In this document: positions 16,927 to 25,800 of the stretch, in pieces
How the letters are laid out: the number at the start of each line of letters is the position of its first letter
Numbering within the stretch: position 1 is the stretch's first letter
NCBI RefSeq assembly: GCF_023897015.1
Contig: NZ_JAMHFY010000017.1
Coordinates: 1-64,000, forward strand
DNA from: Desulfosporosinus nitroreducens
GTDB taxonomy: Bacteria; Bacillota; Desulfitobacteriia; Desulfitobacteriales; Desulfitobacteriaceae
Length of the DNA stretch: 64,000 nucleotides
Reading direction: 5' to 3'
Notes under the pieces: model-generated
Told to the model about the DNA's origin: nothing
What the model saw: the letters and a program-made list of their open reading frames with translations, nothing else
The model's database searches: none
Program-made: the position numbers and the translations under genes

Positions 16927-17403
16927 ATGGAGCAGAGGAGAAAGAGACCTATTAAAAAAGAAGAGTTCAGATTATTCATGGAGGCCCTGGACGAGAAGAG
17001 CAGGAGAATATTCTGGCATTTCCGATGTCATGGACACGTTAGGCTTGCCGAACTGACTGAACTTATTAATGCTTCTAACAACATGGAGGTCTTATACAGA
17101 CTGAGAGAGGTAATAAATCCCCTAGCCGTAAGCATTTTGGGTAGGCCTTTGGTGGATTTTTGTGAATCCAGGCTTGACCGCGTTACCGGAAAAAAGGTGC
17201 TTTTTCATTGGTGGTTGCTGGATTTTACAGAAGCTAACCAACTTCAGACAGAACTCGGAGGGAAACCTGCCCTGGATCTCTTTGATGAACATGACCATAT
17301 TGTCATAATCTCTGAGGTATCTCCCTCATTGACAGTAAGCGATCGAGTGAAAGTGGAGCAGAGGCCGGGTATCTTAAGTATCAGGCTAGATAAACTCCGA
17401 TAA
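16927..17403 (+). CDS. Gas-vesicle-operon protein with Hsp20-like C-terminus (GvpH-like?)
   Basis: 158 residues from ATG 16927, chosen because GGAGGAG lies just upstream (a TTG at 16906 opens the frame earlier). Residues about 10-100 are helical and HTH-like (ARLAELTELINASNN-type segment). Residues about 115-158 (DLFDEHDHIVIISEVSP, then RVKVEQRPGILSIRLDK) resemble the strands of an Hsp20/alpha-crystallin domain, as in GvpH. The match is partial, because a full alpha-crystallin domain is about 90 residues. Its place between gvpJ- and gvpK-type genes supports a chaperone or assembly role. Family uncertain. Confidence 0.5.
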   Translation: MEQRRKRPIKKEEFRLFMEALDEKSRRIFWHFRCHGHVRLAELTELINASNNMEVLYRLREVINPLAVSILGRPLVDFCESRLDRVTGKKVLFHWWLLDFTEANQLQTELGGKPALDLFDEHDHIVIISEVSPSLTVSDRVKVEQRPGILSIRLDKLR

Positions 17404-17428
17404 AATCCAGGGAGGAGGGGGAGTGGCC

Positions 17429-17743
17429 ATGGCAATTGATATTAATGAGGACAATTTGAAACACGGCTTACTGGGCTTGATTATGGCTCTGGTAGAGATT
17501 ATTAGAGATTCTCTGAAACACCAAGCTCGCGAAAGAATGAAAAGTGGGATTTTAGCGGATAAGGAGATGGAGAGATTAGGGAGGGCCTTAATGGAACTCG
17601 ATATAGCCATTGAAGAAATAAAAGAGGAACAGGGAATTACCGAATCGGTAAAGGGTGTAAGAGATGGATTGGATGAAATTGTAGATAGTGTTGTAGACCG
17701 GCTTCTAAATCCTGAGAGATGGGCGGAAGAAGCGGATCAGTGA
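17429..17743 (+). CDS. gvpK: GvpK gas vesicle protein
   Basis: 104 residues from ATG 17429 (a GTG at 17423 is equally well placed behind GGGAGGAGGGGGA). The sequence follows GvpK closely: IDINEDNLKHGLLGLIMALVE, then SLKHQARERMKSGILADKEMERLGRALMELD (read in two parts). GvpK is a conserved, essential accessory protein of gas vesicle formation. It is the most diagnostic gene in the cluster. The stop codon falls exactly at the start of a dispersed repeat (17739), so its last residues may have been changed by an insertion. Confidence 0.92.
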   Translation: MAIDINEDNLKHGLLGLIMALVEIIRDSLKHQARERMKSGILADKEMERLGRALMELDIAIEEIKEEQGITESVKGVRDGLDEIVDSVVDRLLNPERWAEEADQ

Positions 17744-17782
17744 ACGCGTTTACGCTAAAGCTGAACATCGAGACTTTGGTGG
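17739..17782. repeat. Dispersed 44-bp repeat, copy 2
   Basis: Nearly identical to 8043-8085 downstream of dsrJ. The copy begins at CAGTGAAC, which contains the gvpK stop, and runs into a strong hairpin. Confidence 0.5.
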
Positions 17783-17835
17783 GGGAGTCTAACCCCCACC
17801 AAAGTAGATAAGGAACACCCACTTAAAGTGGGTGT
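17773..17835. terminator. Two tandem hairpins after gvpK
   Basis: Hairpin 1 pairs 17773-17785 with 17793-17805 (13 bp, perfect). Hairpin 2 pairs 17815-17824 with 17826-17835 (10 bp). Neither is followed by a long T run on the plus strand. They may be transposon-end structures or attenuators splitting the cluster into two expression blocks. Confidence 0.5.
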
Positions 17836-17891
17836 CTTGGAATTGATAAAGGACAACTGGAATTAGTCTTTAGGCAAAGGCAGGGTTGATT

Positions 17892-19145
17892 ATGGAGTAT
17901 CTATATCTAGCGATGTTTCTCCAGGAGCTTGGCAAGGAGATTAACGAAACAAATATACAAAGGATTTTTGCTGTTTTGGACATGGAGGCGGATGAGGCTA
18001 AAGTTCAGTTTTTGATCCCCGCATTGTCCGTTTTAACAACGGTTAATCGGAAAACGATCAAGAAAACAGCGGAATCTTCTCTTGGTCAGCAGATCAGTTA
18101 TTTGCAGAAACGATTTGAGGTTTTGGAAAACTCTCTGACAAAAGCTAATGAGAAGAAGACATTCCCCAACTACGAGGAGTCGGGACCATTAGCAGTTAAC
18201 GCGGACAAAGAAAAGGTGAAAGAGGCAGACGAACCTGAGCATGTAGTTAATACCTATCCTGTTGGGCATCTTGAAGACAAAGGACCAGAAACAGTGAATG
18301 AATCCTTTGGATACAAAAAGAAAGAGACTGTGCAGAAACAACCTGCCCGGTATGTGTATGGTATAGCCGATCAAGGAATAAAGGAGCATCTGGGACCAAT
18401 AGGTCTGGATGGTAAGGAAGTTTATACAATTCCCTATAAAGACACCTGTGTTATTGTTCACGACTGCTCAGCTGAGCCTTACAAATCAGAGGATGAGAAC
18501 GTAGTAAAGGAATGGCTGTTCACCCAGCAGGAAGTACTGGATTCGGTAGCGGAGAAGTTTGGAGTGGTGCTTCCGATGAGCTTCGATATGATCGTAGAGG
18601 GAAAGAACGGAAGTGATCCTGATCAAGGGGTAAGGGAATGGCTGGAAAAAAATTATGAGAATTTTCGCGTAAAGATGTCTGTTCTTAAGGACAAGCAGGA
18701 ATATGGAGTTCAGGTCATTCTGGACACAGGCATTTTAAGTGAAAAACTCATTGCAACAGATGAAAAACTGAGAATCAAAAAGGCAGAGATCGATACTAAA
18801 CCGGAAGGAATTGCCTATATGGAGAAAGAAATTTTGAAGGACCTGTTGAAGGAAAAGGTTGAGGAGAGTGCTGATCAGTACTTCCGGGAGTTTTACCACA
18901 GGATAAAAAAATACACAGAGGACATTGTCATAGGAAAGGCAAAAAAAGTTGGGGGAAATCAGCAAATGCTGATGAACCTGTCTTGTTTAGTGAAAAAAGA
19001 CAGGGTCGGCGAATTAGGAAATGAGCTGGAGAAGATTGAAAACGTCGATGGTATTTCGGTAAGATTTAGTGGCCCCTGGGCGCCTTACAGCTTTGTCACT
19101 CCTGAAAAGGGGGTGACAAGCAATGGAGAAGACCAGTCTGAATAG
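17892..19145 (+). CDS. GvpL/GvpF-type protein with N-terminal archaeal P1/L12-like domain
   Basis: 417 residues from ATG 17892 (TTG 17886 is alternative). Residues 1-48 (MEYLYLAMFLQELGKEI, then DEAKVQFLIPAL) resemble the dimerisation domain of archaeal ribosomal stalk protein P1/L12 (MEYxYAAxLL...GKEI...DEARVKALVAAL). A coiled coil (about 65-85), a charged linker (about 86-150) and a GvpL/F domain (about 153-410) follow: RYVYGIAD, then GVVLPMSFDMIV and finally FSGPWAPYSFVTP. Known GvpL proteins have no such extension. The P1 domain could dimerise the protein or dock a partner; this is inference. It overlaps the next gene by 23 bases. Confidence 0.8.
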   Translation: MEYLYLAMFLQELGKEINETNIQRIFAVLDMEADEAKVQFLIPALSVLTTVNRKTIKKTAESSLGQQISYLQKRFEVLENSLTKANEKKTFPNYEESGPLAVNADKEKVKEADEPEHVVNTYPVGHLEDKGPETVNESFGYKKKETVQKQPARYVYGIADQGIKEHLGPIGLDGKEVYTIPYKDTCVIVHDCSAEPYKSEDENVVKEWLFTQQEVLDSVAEKFGVVLPMSFDMIVEGKNGSDPDQGVREWLEKNYENFRVKMSVLKDKQEYGVQVILDTGILSEKLIATDEKLRIKKAEIDTKPEGIAYMEKEILKDLLKEKVEESADQYFREFYHRIKKYTEDIVIGKAKKVGGNQQMLMNLSCLVKKDRVGELGNELEKIENVDGISVRFSGPWAPYSFVTPEKGVTSNGEDQSE

Positions 19146-19506
19146 TGGCGAAGAGATGATCTTAAAGGCTCAAGGCCACTTACAGTTTGGAGCCTCCTGG
19201 AAGCAGGGCCATTTTTTCCTTACTAACCGACGGCTATTTTTCACCCCTATTGCTAAAAAGCTATTTGAAGTCAGCCTGGATCAGATTACAGAAATGAGCA
19301 TTGCCAAAAGAAGCTGGCTGCTGGGGGTGAGAGTGAAACAGTTATGTATTAGCTACAGCGCTGGCCTTGAGACGGAGCAAGTCTACATAACCTTGGCAGA
19401 ACCCAAGAAATGGGTTGAGGAGATTAAAGAAAGTATGACACTTATGCTGGCCGAAAGGTGGAGTTACAATGGAGCCAACCCGGAGCTCCCAGGCAACACT
19501 GAATGA
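19123..19506 (+). CDS. Small GRAM/PH-like domain protein
   Basis: 127 residues. One beta-rich domain (about 8-105) has the GRAM/bacterial-PH hallmark GHFFLTNRRLFF (29-40), followed by SLDQITEMSI and a C-terminal helix KKWVEEIKESM. GRAM/PH folds commonly bind lipids or proteins at membranes. GGGGGTG lies before the ATG, inside the end of the previous gene; its own end overlaps the next gene by 38 bases, so the three genes are coupled. The domain is homologous in pattern to the two such domains in the next protein. Confidence 0.65.
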   Translation: MEKTSLNSGEEMILKAQGHLQFGASWKQGHFFLTNRRLFFTPIAKKLFEVSLDQITEMSIAKRSWLLGVRVKQLCISYSAGLETEQVYITLAEPKKWVEEIKESMTLMLAERWSYNGANPELPGNTE

Positions 19507-20548
19507 CCTGCTGGATAGAATCCTTGACAAGGGTATTCTGTTAAATACAGACCTGATTATATCTGTAGCCGGGATTCCCCTCTTGGGTGTTAATCTCAAA
19601 CTAGCCCTGGCAGGGATGGAAACCATGTTGGAATACGGTATCATGCAGGATTGGGATGAAGCCCAGCGTGCTGTGGCTATGAAAGAAACAGAAATTGATA
19701 GGCCTGCCCTGGGGAAAGATGAATATATCATTTTTTCTGTATTTGGAACCCACTGGTACAGCAAGGGGATCTATAACAGTTGGCGGGCAGGCACACTATA
19801 CATTACCAATAAAAGGCTGATCCAGTTCAGGAAAATGCCCTCTGAAGTTTTATTTGAAGTGTACTATGAAGAGATCAAGGCGATGGCTCTTCGGGAAAGG
19901 GATCACTTCACAGGCAGCAGGCGTAAGGAGCTCCATCTCCTGTTAAGGGAAGACGACGTAGCTCAGCTGCACACAAAAGATTCCGAGGCCTTGAGAAAAG
20001 TCTTGGAAGACGCCATTAAAGCAAAGGGACTAAGCCTGGCAGAGAATCTTGCCTTCCCGGATAAAAAAGAAGTGCCGGGCGACTTTCTAGAGCAGGAGGA
20101 GGAGGTGCATCATTCGGGCCAGATGTGGCATCAGGTCTCCTTTTTGGCGGATGGAAACACGCGCTACCAATGGAAACCGGGACACTTATATCTCACGAAT
20201 AAGAGGCTCTGTTGGTGGTATGATTTTGAAAGAAAGCTGCTTTTGGAGATTCCTTCTGAAAAGCTTCAACACGTTACCGTGCAAAATGTCCAGTTTGGAA
20301 GTGCACCAGTGGAGGAAAAGTCTCTGATTGTATTATATAAAGAGGGAAAAGAAAATAAAGTGGTCTGCTTTTCATTCAATGAAGCTTCCCTGCGGGAATG
20401 GGAGAAAGTGATTGGAGAACTGACCAAGGAGCATGAAGCCGGAAGAGGGATGGAAACATGTCCCAGGTGCGGGAGAAAAGCAACCAGAGCAGATTTGCTC
20501 GTAAACGGCTGTTCACGGTGCGGTTGGGTGAGTCACAGGATACAATAA
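19469..20548 (+). CDS. GvpA/J domain fused to two GRAM/PH-like domains and a zinc ribbon
   Basis: 359 residues. Order: GvpA/J domain at about 8-60 (LNDLLDRILDKGILLNTDLI, then ISVAGIPLLGVNLKLALAGM); GRAM/PH-like 1 at about 80-185 with GTLYITNKRLIQF (108-120); GRAM/PH-like 2 at about 205-320 with GHLYLTNKRLCWW (238-250); C4 zinc ribbon at 331-352 (CPRC...CSRCGW). I know of no described gas vesicle protein with this architecture. It would place a vesicle-shell-type helix-strand hairpin on a probable membrane- or partner-binding scaffold. The start is ATG behind AAAGGTGGAG, inside the previous gene. Function inferred only. Confidence 0.78.
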   Translation: MEPTRSSQATLNDLLDRILDKGILLNTDLIISVAGIPLLGVNLKLALAGMETMLEYGIMQDWDEAQRAVAMKETEIDRPALGKDEYIIFSVFGTHWYSKGIYNSWRAGTLYITNKRLIQFRKMPSEVLFEVYYEEIKAMALRERDHFTGSRRKELHLLLREDDVAQLHTKDSEALRKVLEDAIKAKGLSLAENLAFPDKKEVPGDFLEQEEEVHHSGQMWHQVSFLADGNTRYQWKPGHLYLTNKRLCWWYDFERKLLLEIPSEKLQHVTVQNVQFGSAPVEEKSLIVLYKEGKENKVVCFSFNEASLREWEKVIGELTKEHEAGRGMETCPRCGRKATRADLLVNGCSRCGWVSHRIQ

Positions 20549-20565
20549 GGGGAAAGTTTATAAGC

Positions 20566-22737
20566 ATGAAGGGGGAGCAAACCGGGATGACAGGCGTGTA
20601 TTTCAGTCAGGAAACTAAAATCTCCCTGAGAGTACAAGAAGCTGGGGCCAGAGAAGTGGGACGTGGTATTGCAAGAATGGATCCGGAGGATATCAGCTTG
20701 TTAGGTGTAGAGGTTGGTGATATTATTTCTATCTTCGGCAAAGAGGATGCCGCTGCCAAGGTCCTGCCAGCCCATAAGGAATACCGAGGTAAATCGATTC
20801 TCCAGATCGATGGAATCCTGCGCGCTAATGCTGGGGTCGGCATTGATGACGAAGTGGTTGTGGGAAAAAGCACATGCACTATAGCCCGTTCTGTTACTTT
20901 ATCTCCAATCAGTGAAGACTGTAACCCCAATCAGAGATGGGATACCGAATATATAGGCAAATTGCTGGAAGGTTTGCCTGTGAGGCAAGGCAACCGGGTC
21001 CGGGTCGCACTTTTTGGCTCAAAATCTGCGGATTTTATAGTGACTAAGACGTCTCCAGGTGAGGTTGTACTGATCCATGCTTGTACAGCATTGGAAATTG
21101 AAAGTACTGCCGATGAGCGGAAAGGTAGAGTCCGAATTGCTTATGAGGATATCGGAGGACTTCATCCTAAACTACAGCGAGTACGGGAAATGATCGAGCT
21201 TCCCTTCAGATTTCCGGAGATATTTGAACAGATTGGGATAGCTCCTCCCAAAGGTGTATTGCTTTACGGCCCTCCGGGAACGGGTAAAACCTTGATTGCC
21301 CGGGCTATAGCCTCGGAAACCGAGGCCCATTTCATTGCAGTAAACGGACCTGAAATCATTCATAAGTTTTATGGAGAGAGTGAGGCCAAATTACGGGGTG
21401 TGTTCGAGGAAGCTGCCAGTAAGGCGCCTGCCATCATCTTCATTGATGAAATTGATGCGCTTGCGCCAAAACGGACTGAGGTATCCGGAGAGCTCGAGAA
21501 GAGGGTTGTCGGCCAGCTTTTAGCGATGATGGACGGACTGGAAAAACGCAAGCAGGTGGTGGTTATTGGGGCGACGAATATTCCTGATGCCTTAGACCCG
21601 GCCCTGAGGAGACCGGGCAGGTTCGACAGGGAAATCTCCATCAGTGTACCTGATAAAGGCGGAAGGAGAGAAATTCTTGAAATTCATACAAGGGGAATGC
21701 TTCTGGCGAAGGACGTTGATTTAGGAAAGCTTGCTGAGATCACACATGGATTTGTCGGAGCAGATCTGGAGGCTTTATGTCGGGAAGCAGGGATGTTTGC
21801 TGTCCGAGAGATTCTTCCGGAAATAGATTTTCACCGGAACTTTATACCCAAGGAGAGCTTACTTAGGCTGGGGGTCAACATGGACCATTTTACCTGTGCC
21901 ATGAGGGAGATCGAGCCTTCTGCCATCCGTGAGGTATTTGTTGAGGTTCCAAATGTAATGTGGGAGGATATAGGTGGGTTAAGTGAGATAAAGGAAGCAC
22001 TGAAGAAAGCAATTGAGTGGCCGCTTAAATATAGAGAACTTTTCGACCATGTAAAGAGTCGAAATCCGAAAGGTATTTTATTAGCAGGACCTCCCGGGAC
22101 TGGTAAGACCCTCATCGCTAAGGCCGTGGCCTCTGTGAGCAACGCAAACTTCATTTCAGTTAAAGGTCCGGCCCTTTTTACTAAATGGGTGGGTGAGTCA
22201 GAAAAGAGATTGAGAGAAATCTTTAAAAAGGCGAAGCAGGCTGCTCCTTGTATAATATTTTTCGATGAGATTGATGCCATGACGAGTGCCAGGGATTCGG
22301 GGGCCTCTGATTCAGGTGTGGGTCAAAGGGTTATCAGTCAGTTGCTGACCGAACTTGATGGGGTAGAAGAACTGAAAGGCGTTGTTGTCCTGGCTGCCAC
22401 CAACCGGATAGACCTAGTAGACCCTGCCCTCTTGAGACAGGGCAGGTTTGATCACATCTTTCAAATTTCTGCACCTGATGAGTTGGAGAGATATGAGATC
22501 TTTAAAATTCATCTGAGAGGCAGGCCCGTGGCTGAGGGAGTGAATATCGAAGAACTGGCAGGTCATACTGCCGGGGTTGCCGGTTCTGATATTTACGGCA
22601 TATGTGAAAAAGCAGCGCTGATGGCTATGGATAGGTTTATCACAAGTGGTGAGGATTGCCTGGATAATTTGGTGATTAGTGCAGAGGATATGCATACGGC
22701 AATAAATAATGCAGTCCGTATTCTTCGGGAGCAATAA
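20566..22737 (+). CDS. CDC48/VAT-type double AAA+ ATPase in the gas-vesicle-like operon
   Basis: 723 residues from ATG 20566 (ATG 20587 is a good alternative with GGGGGAG upstream). The N-domain (about 10-190) has LRVQEAGAREVGRGIARMD, the double-psi barrel signature of archaeal VAT. D1 has Walker A GPPGTGKT (about 235) and Walker B IIFIDEIDAL; D2 has GPPGTGKT (about 508) and IIFFDEIDAM; both have arginine-finger regions RRPGRFD and RQGRFDH. CDC48/VAT hexamers unfold and extract proteins. Its position as last gene, 17 bases after the GvpA-GRAM gene, suggests remodelling of the shell proteins, perhaps replacing GvpN, which is absent. Confidence 0.88.
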   Translation: MKGEQTGMTGVYFSQETKISLRVQEAGAREVGRGIARMDPEDISLLGVEVGDIISIFGKEDAAAKVLPAHKEYRGKSILQIDGILRANAGVGIDDEVVVGKSTCTIARSVTLSPISEDCNPNQRWDTEYIGKLLEGLPVRQGNRVRVALFGSKSADFIVTKTSPGEVVLIHACTALEIESTADERKGRVRIAYEDIGGLHPKLQRVREMIELPFRFPEIFEQIGIAPPKGVLLYGPPGTGKTLIARAIASETEAHFIAVNGPEIIHKFYGESEAKLRGVFEEAASKAPAIIFIDEIDALAPKRTEVSGELEKRVVGQLLAMMDGLEKRKQVVVIGATNIPDALDPALRRPGRFDREISISVPDKGGRREILEIHTRGMLLAKDVDLGKLAEITHGFVGADLEALCREAGMFAVREILPEIDFHRNFIPKESLLRLGVNMDHFTCAMREIEPSAIREVFVEVPNVMWEDIGGLSEIKEALKKAIEWPLKYRELFDHVKSRNPKGILLAGPPGTGKTLIAKAVASVSNANFISVKGPALFTKWVGESEKRLREIFKKAKQAAPCIIFFDEIDAMTSARDSGASDSGVGQRVISQLLTELDGVEELKGVVVLAATNRIDLVDPALLRQGRFDHIFQISAPDELERYEIFKIHLRGRPVAEGVNIEELAGHTAGVAGSDIYGICEKAALMAMDRFITSGEDCLDNLVISAEDMHTAINNAVRILREQ

Positions 22738-22812
22738 GAAAAGTTACTCGGAAGGCTTGAAGAATACCAAAGCTAAAAAGACATTTTTTTTCGTAGTGGT
22801 ACTTGTAATGCC

Positions 22813-22862
22813 AATAGTTCAGATTGAGGACTGGATAAACCTAGTCTCCAATCTGAACTATT
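22813..22862. terminator. Long hairpin terminator between convergent operons
   Basis: Arms 22813-22832 and 22843-22862 are 20 bp each with one or two mismatches. It lies between the end of the CDC48-like gene and the end of the minus-strand oxidase gene and can serve both. Confidence 0.7.
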
Positions 22863-22891
22863 ATTGTATTGTCTACAGAGAGTAACAGCAG

Positions 22892-25800
22892 CTAACAATC
22901 TTCCAGCGGATTCCTGACTTTATAGGGACGCATCATATCATTGTCTTCGTGGTCGAGAATATGGCAGTGCCAAACATAACCTGGCTCCGCGGCAGGATTG
23001 AAGGGAAATTGATTAAGGCCGGGGATTGAGACCACCTCGGCTTGAGGCGCGAATCGGATCCTGATCGTAGTTACTTGTCCGGGATAGGCTTGAATGGTAT
23101 CTTTCCAGCCATCTTCATGAGCGGGTGGGTTAATTGGTCCATCCAGGAGGTAAGGTTCCACGGGTAACACTTTAGTTAGATGCTCAAACGGAGGCTCACC
23201 GTTTAGGGCTAACCAATCGCTCCTATATTTGTTAACCAAAAAGCCCTGACGACTGATCAACCGGAACTGAATTAAGTGGATGTGAATCGGATGAGCCCCT
23301 CCCGTTAGGTTGACGATTTGCCAGTCCTCGGTAGATCCTACTAAGGGTAGTTCGGAGGTAGGCATATGCCATTTCTGACCGTCCAGCAGAAATTCTAAGG
23401 GTCCCGTGGGGCCTAGAACCAGATTAAGAGTCAGGGTTCGTTTTTTTCTGTCACGTTTGAGTGGGTATAGAATATTCAAGATTTTTGGCAATGGTGGGGG
23501 TACGACAGCGGGCTTGTTCAGCACAGTAAACTGCATAATTTGGCCTGTTGTCTGGGGATCAGGTGGATTCCCATTAGGGAACGGAGCATTGGCAGTATTA
23601 GTCATAATTAATTTAGTGCCCGGTGTTAGCTGGGAGAAGTCTATAAGGATGTCAACTCTTTCGCTAGGCGCAATGAGCAAGGCGTCGAGCTGAACAGGTT
23701 TCGGCAGGTAGCCACCATCTGTGCCAATTTGCACAAATGGCATCTGATTTGAGAAGGCCATATTATAGAAACGATCATTGGATCCGTTCAAAATTCGAAA
23801 ACGGTATTGCCTGGGTTCGACATCCAAATTGGGCCATACCTTGCCATTTACCATAATCGTATTACCTAAAAACCCTGGTATCCAGTAGGGATGAACATTC
23901 GGAACGAGTCCATTACTGGGATACGCCAAGGAGCCATCGTCAAAGAAGGATCTGTCTTGGATGACCATGGGTATCTCATATTTGCCCTGCGGCAGCACGG
24001 AATGCTTTTCATCGAGGTGATTTTGAGGGTCGCGTAATAAATAGAAACCGGCGAGTCCCATCATGACATTAAGTCGGGTCATGCCTATCGAATGGTCATG
24101 ATACCATAAAGTCGTCGGTTCCTGCTCATTAGCGTAATGATACCGTGATTTAACAAAGGTTGGTCCGGTTATGGCTTCCCCGGCGGTAAACCATGCTTCG
24201 GGGAACCCATCAGATGATGGCTCAGTTTCTCCGCCGTGCAAGTGGGGCACCATAGGCACGGGACTTTGGGCTAAAGGAAATCCTGGCGGAAACGGTGGGA
24301 AGGGGGGCATAGGCATTTCCATTTTATTGGGGTTAGCCCAATGAAGAGTAGGATCTACAGCCAACGGATGGGGTTCGGTCAGGTTGTTAATCCATTGCAC
24401 ATTGATGGGAATGTGTCTTTTGGCTTCAAAGGTTGGACTAGGTGTAGACTTGAAATCAGGTATGATCTCATCTGTTTCAGGAATTCTGACTTTGCCCCCA
24501 TAGCCCCATACGGTTGTTTCAGGAAAACCTTCCGGTAGAATTTGCTGGGTGAACTGGCTGACTGTCACCTTATAGTCGTGGCTTTTTATTTTACCGCTAA
24601 TCGGGTGCTTAACAACTCTTGGCATAAAGACAGGCGGGACAAAAAATTGGTTTACAAACTTCGGAATAGTTGTCGGATCAAGGGGATTTGGCGCTAAACT
24701 TCCGGCTCCATTTAAATGAGTTTCCTCTGGGTCGCTTTCAACCTCATCTGCTGACTTATCTTCTTCACTGTTAACAGAGAAGGGGGGCTTTAGGTCAGCA
24801 GTGAATAATTCCGTAGCTGGGTTTTGTGAAGGATGGATACTTTGAGGGAAATTGAATACATTACTTGGATCATACTTAGTCTTGATGTCTTGCAAAACGT
24901 TCACGTATTGACCATAATAAGCCATTGGGTAATCCTTTAGTTTACTATACGGAAAGTTCACATATGAACCTAAAGTAAGCTTCTTAATATATAAAAAACC
25001 CTCTGCTACCCATTCCTTGTTGATTGGCGCTTCATCATTCTCTTCCCAGCTTGACGAAATGGCCATAATATAGTTTGCCTTCCTATAATAAAAAGCAGTA
25101 TTATTCTTCATAACATCACCTACTGCTCCGCCTAATGAATAAACTTTAACAAAGGAATTGTAATCCGTAGGGGCCTTATCGATTATTTCTATGATTTCAC
25201 ATAATTCATGGTCGGGAAGATGCTCATACATAAATCTTCCTGTGTCCGTGAATTTCTCACTTTTCGGATATGTGTTTCCTATGGTGCTTACAGCATCAAT
25301 AAAATCAACATACTCGATATTTTCAAACGTAATCCCCGGTATACTTAGGATAGGCTCTAATAGTCTTCTGGCTTCATCGGGCTTTCCATAGAAGAAAGCA
25401 TACATTAATGCCCCTTGTTTATATACTCTGCCGAATGCACTCATTCTTCTATCCAAATCTTCTAACCATTCTTGCCATACACTCAAAAAGCTGAGCCTAG
25501 CAGGTTGATTGTTGTTCCACTTCAGTTGAATAAGGGTTATTTTATCTATTTTCTTTTTTAAGGTGAATGTGAAGGACGTGACAACCCCGAAATTTCCTCC
25601 GCCTGCTCCTTGTAATGCCCAAAACAAATCTGGATTGCAGTTGTGATTAGCTATTAATATATTACCTTTGGCATCCACCATTTCTGCTTCAATCAAGCTG
25701 TCAATGGTAAGTCCCAAGTAGCGGGTAGATAAACCTATTCCTCCACCTAAAACCAATCCGGAAATTGCTACTGTAGGACAAGTACCGCCCGGAAATGCAT

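Noticed and set aside
21831-22280. 149-codon minus-strand frame inside the CDC48-like gene
   Set aside because: Pure antisense shadow of the conserved D2 domain; no ribosome site.
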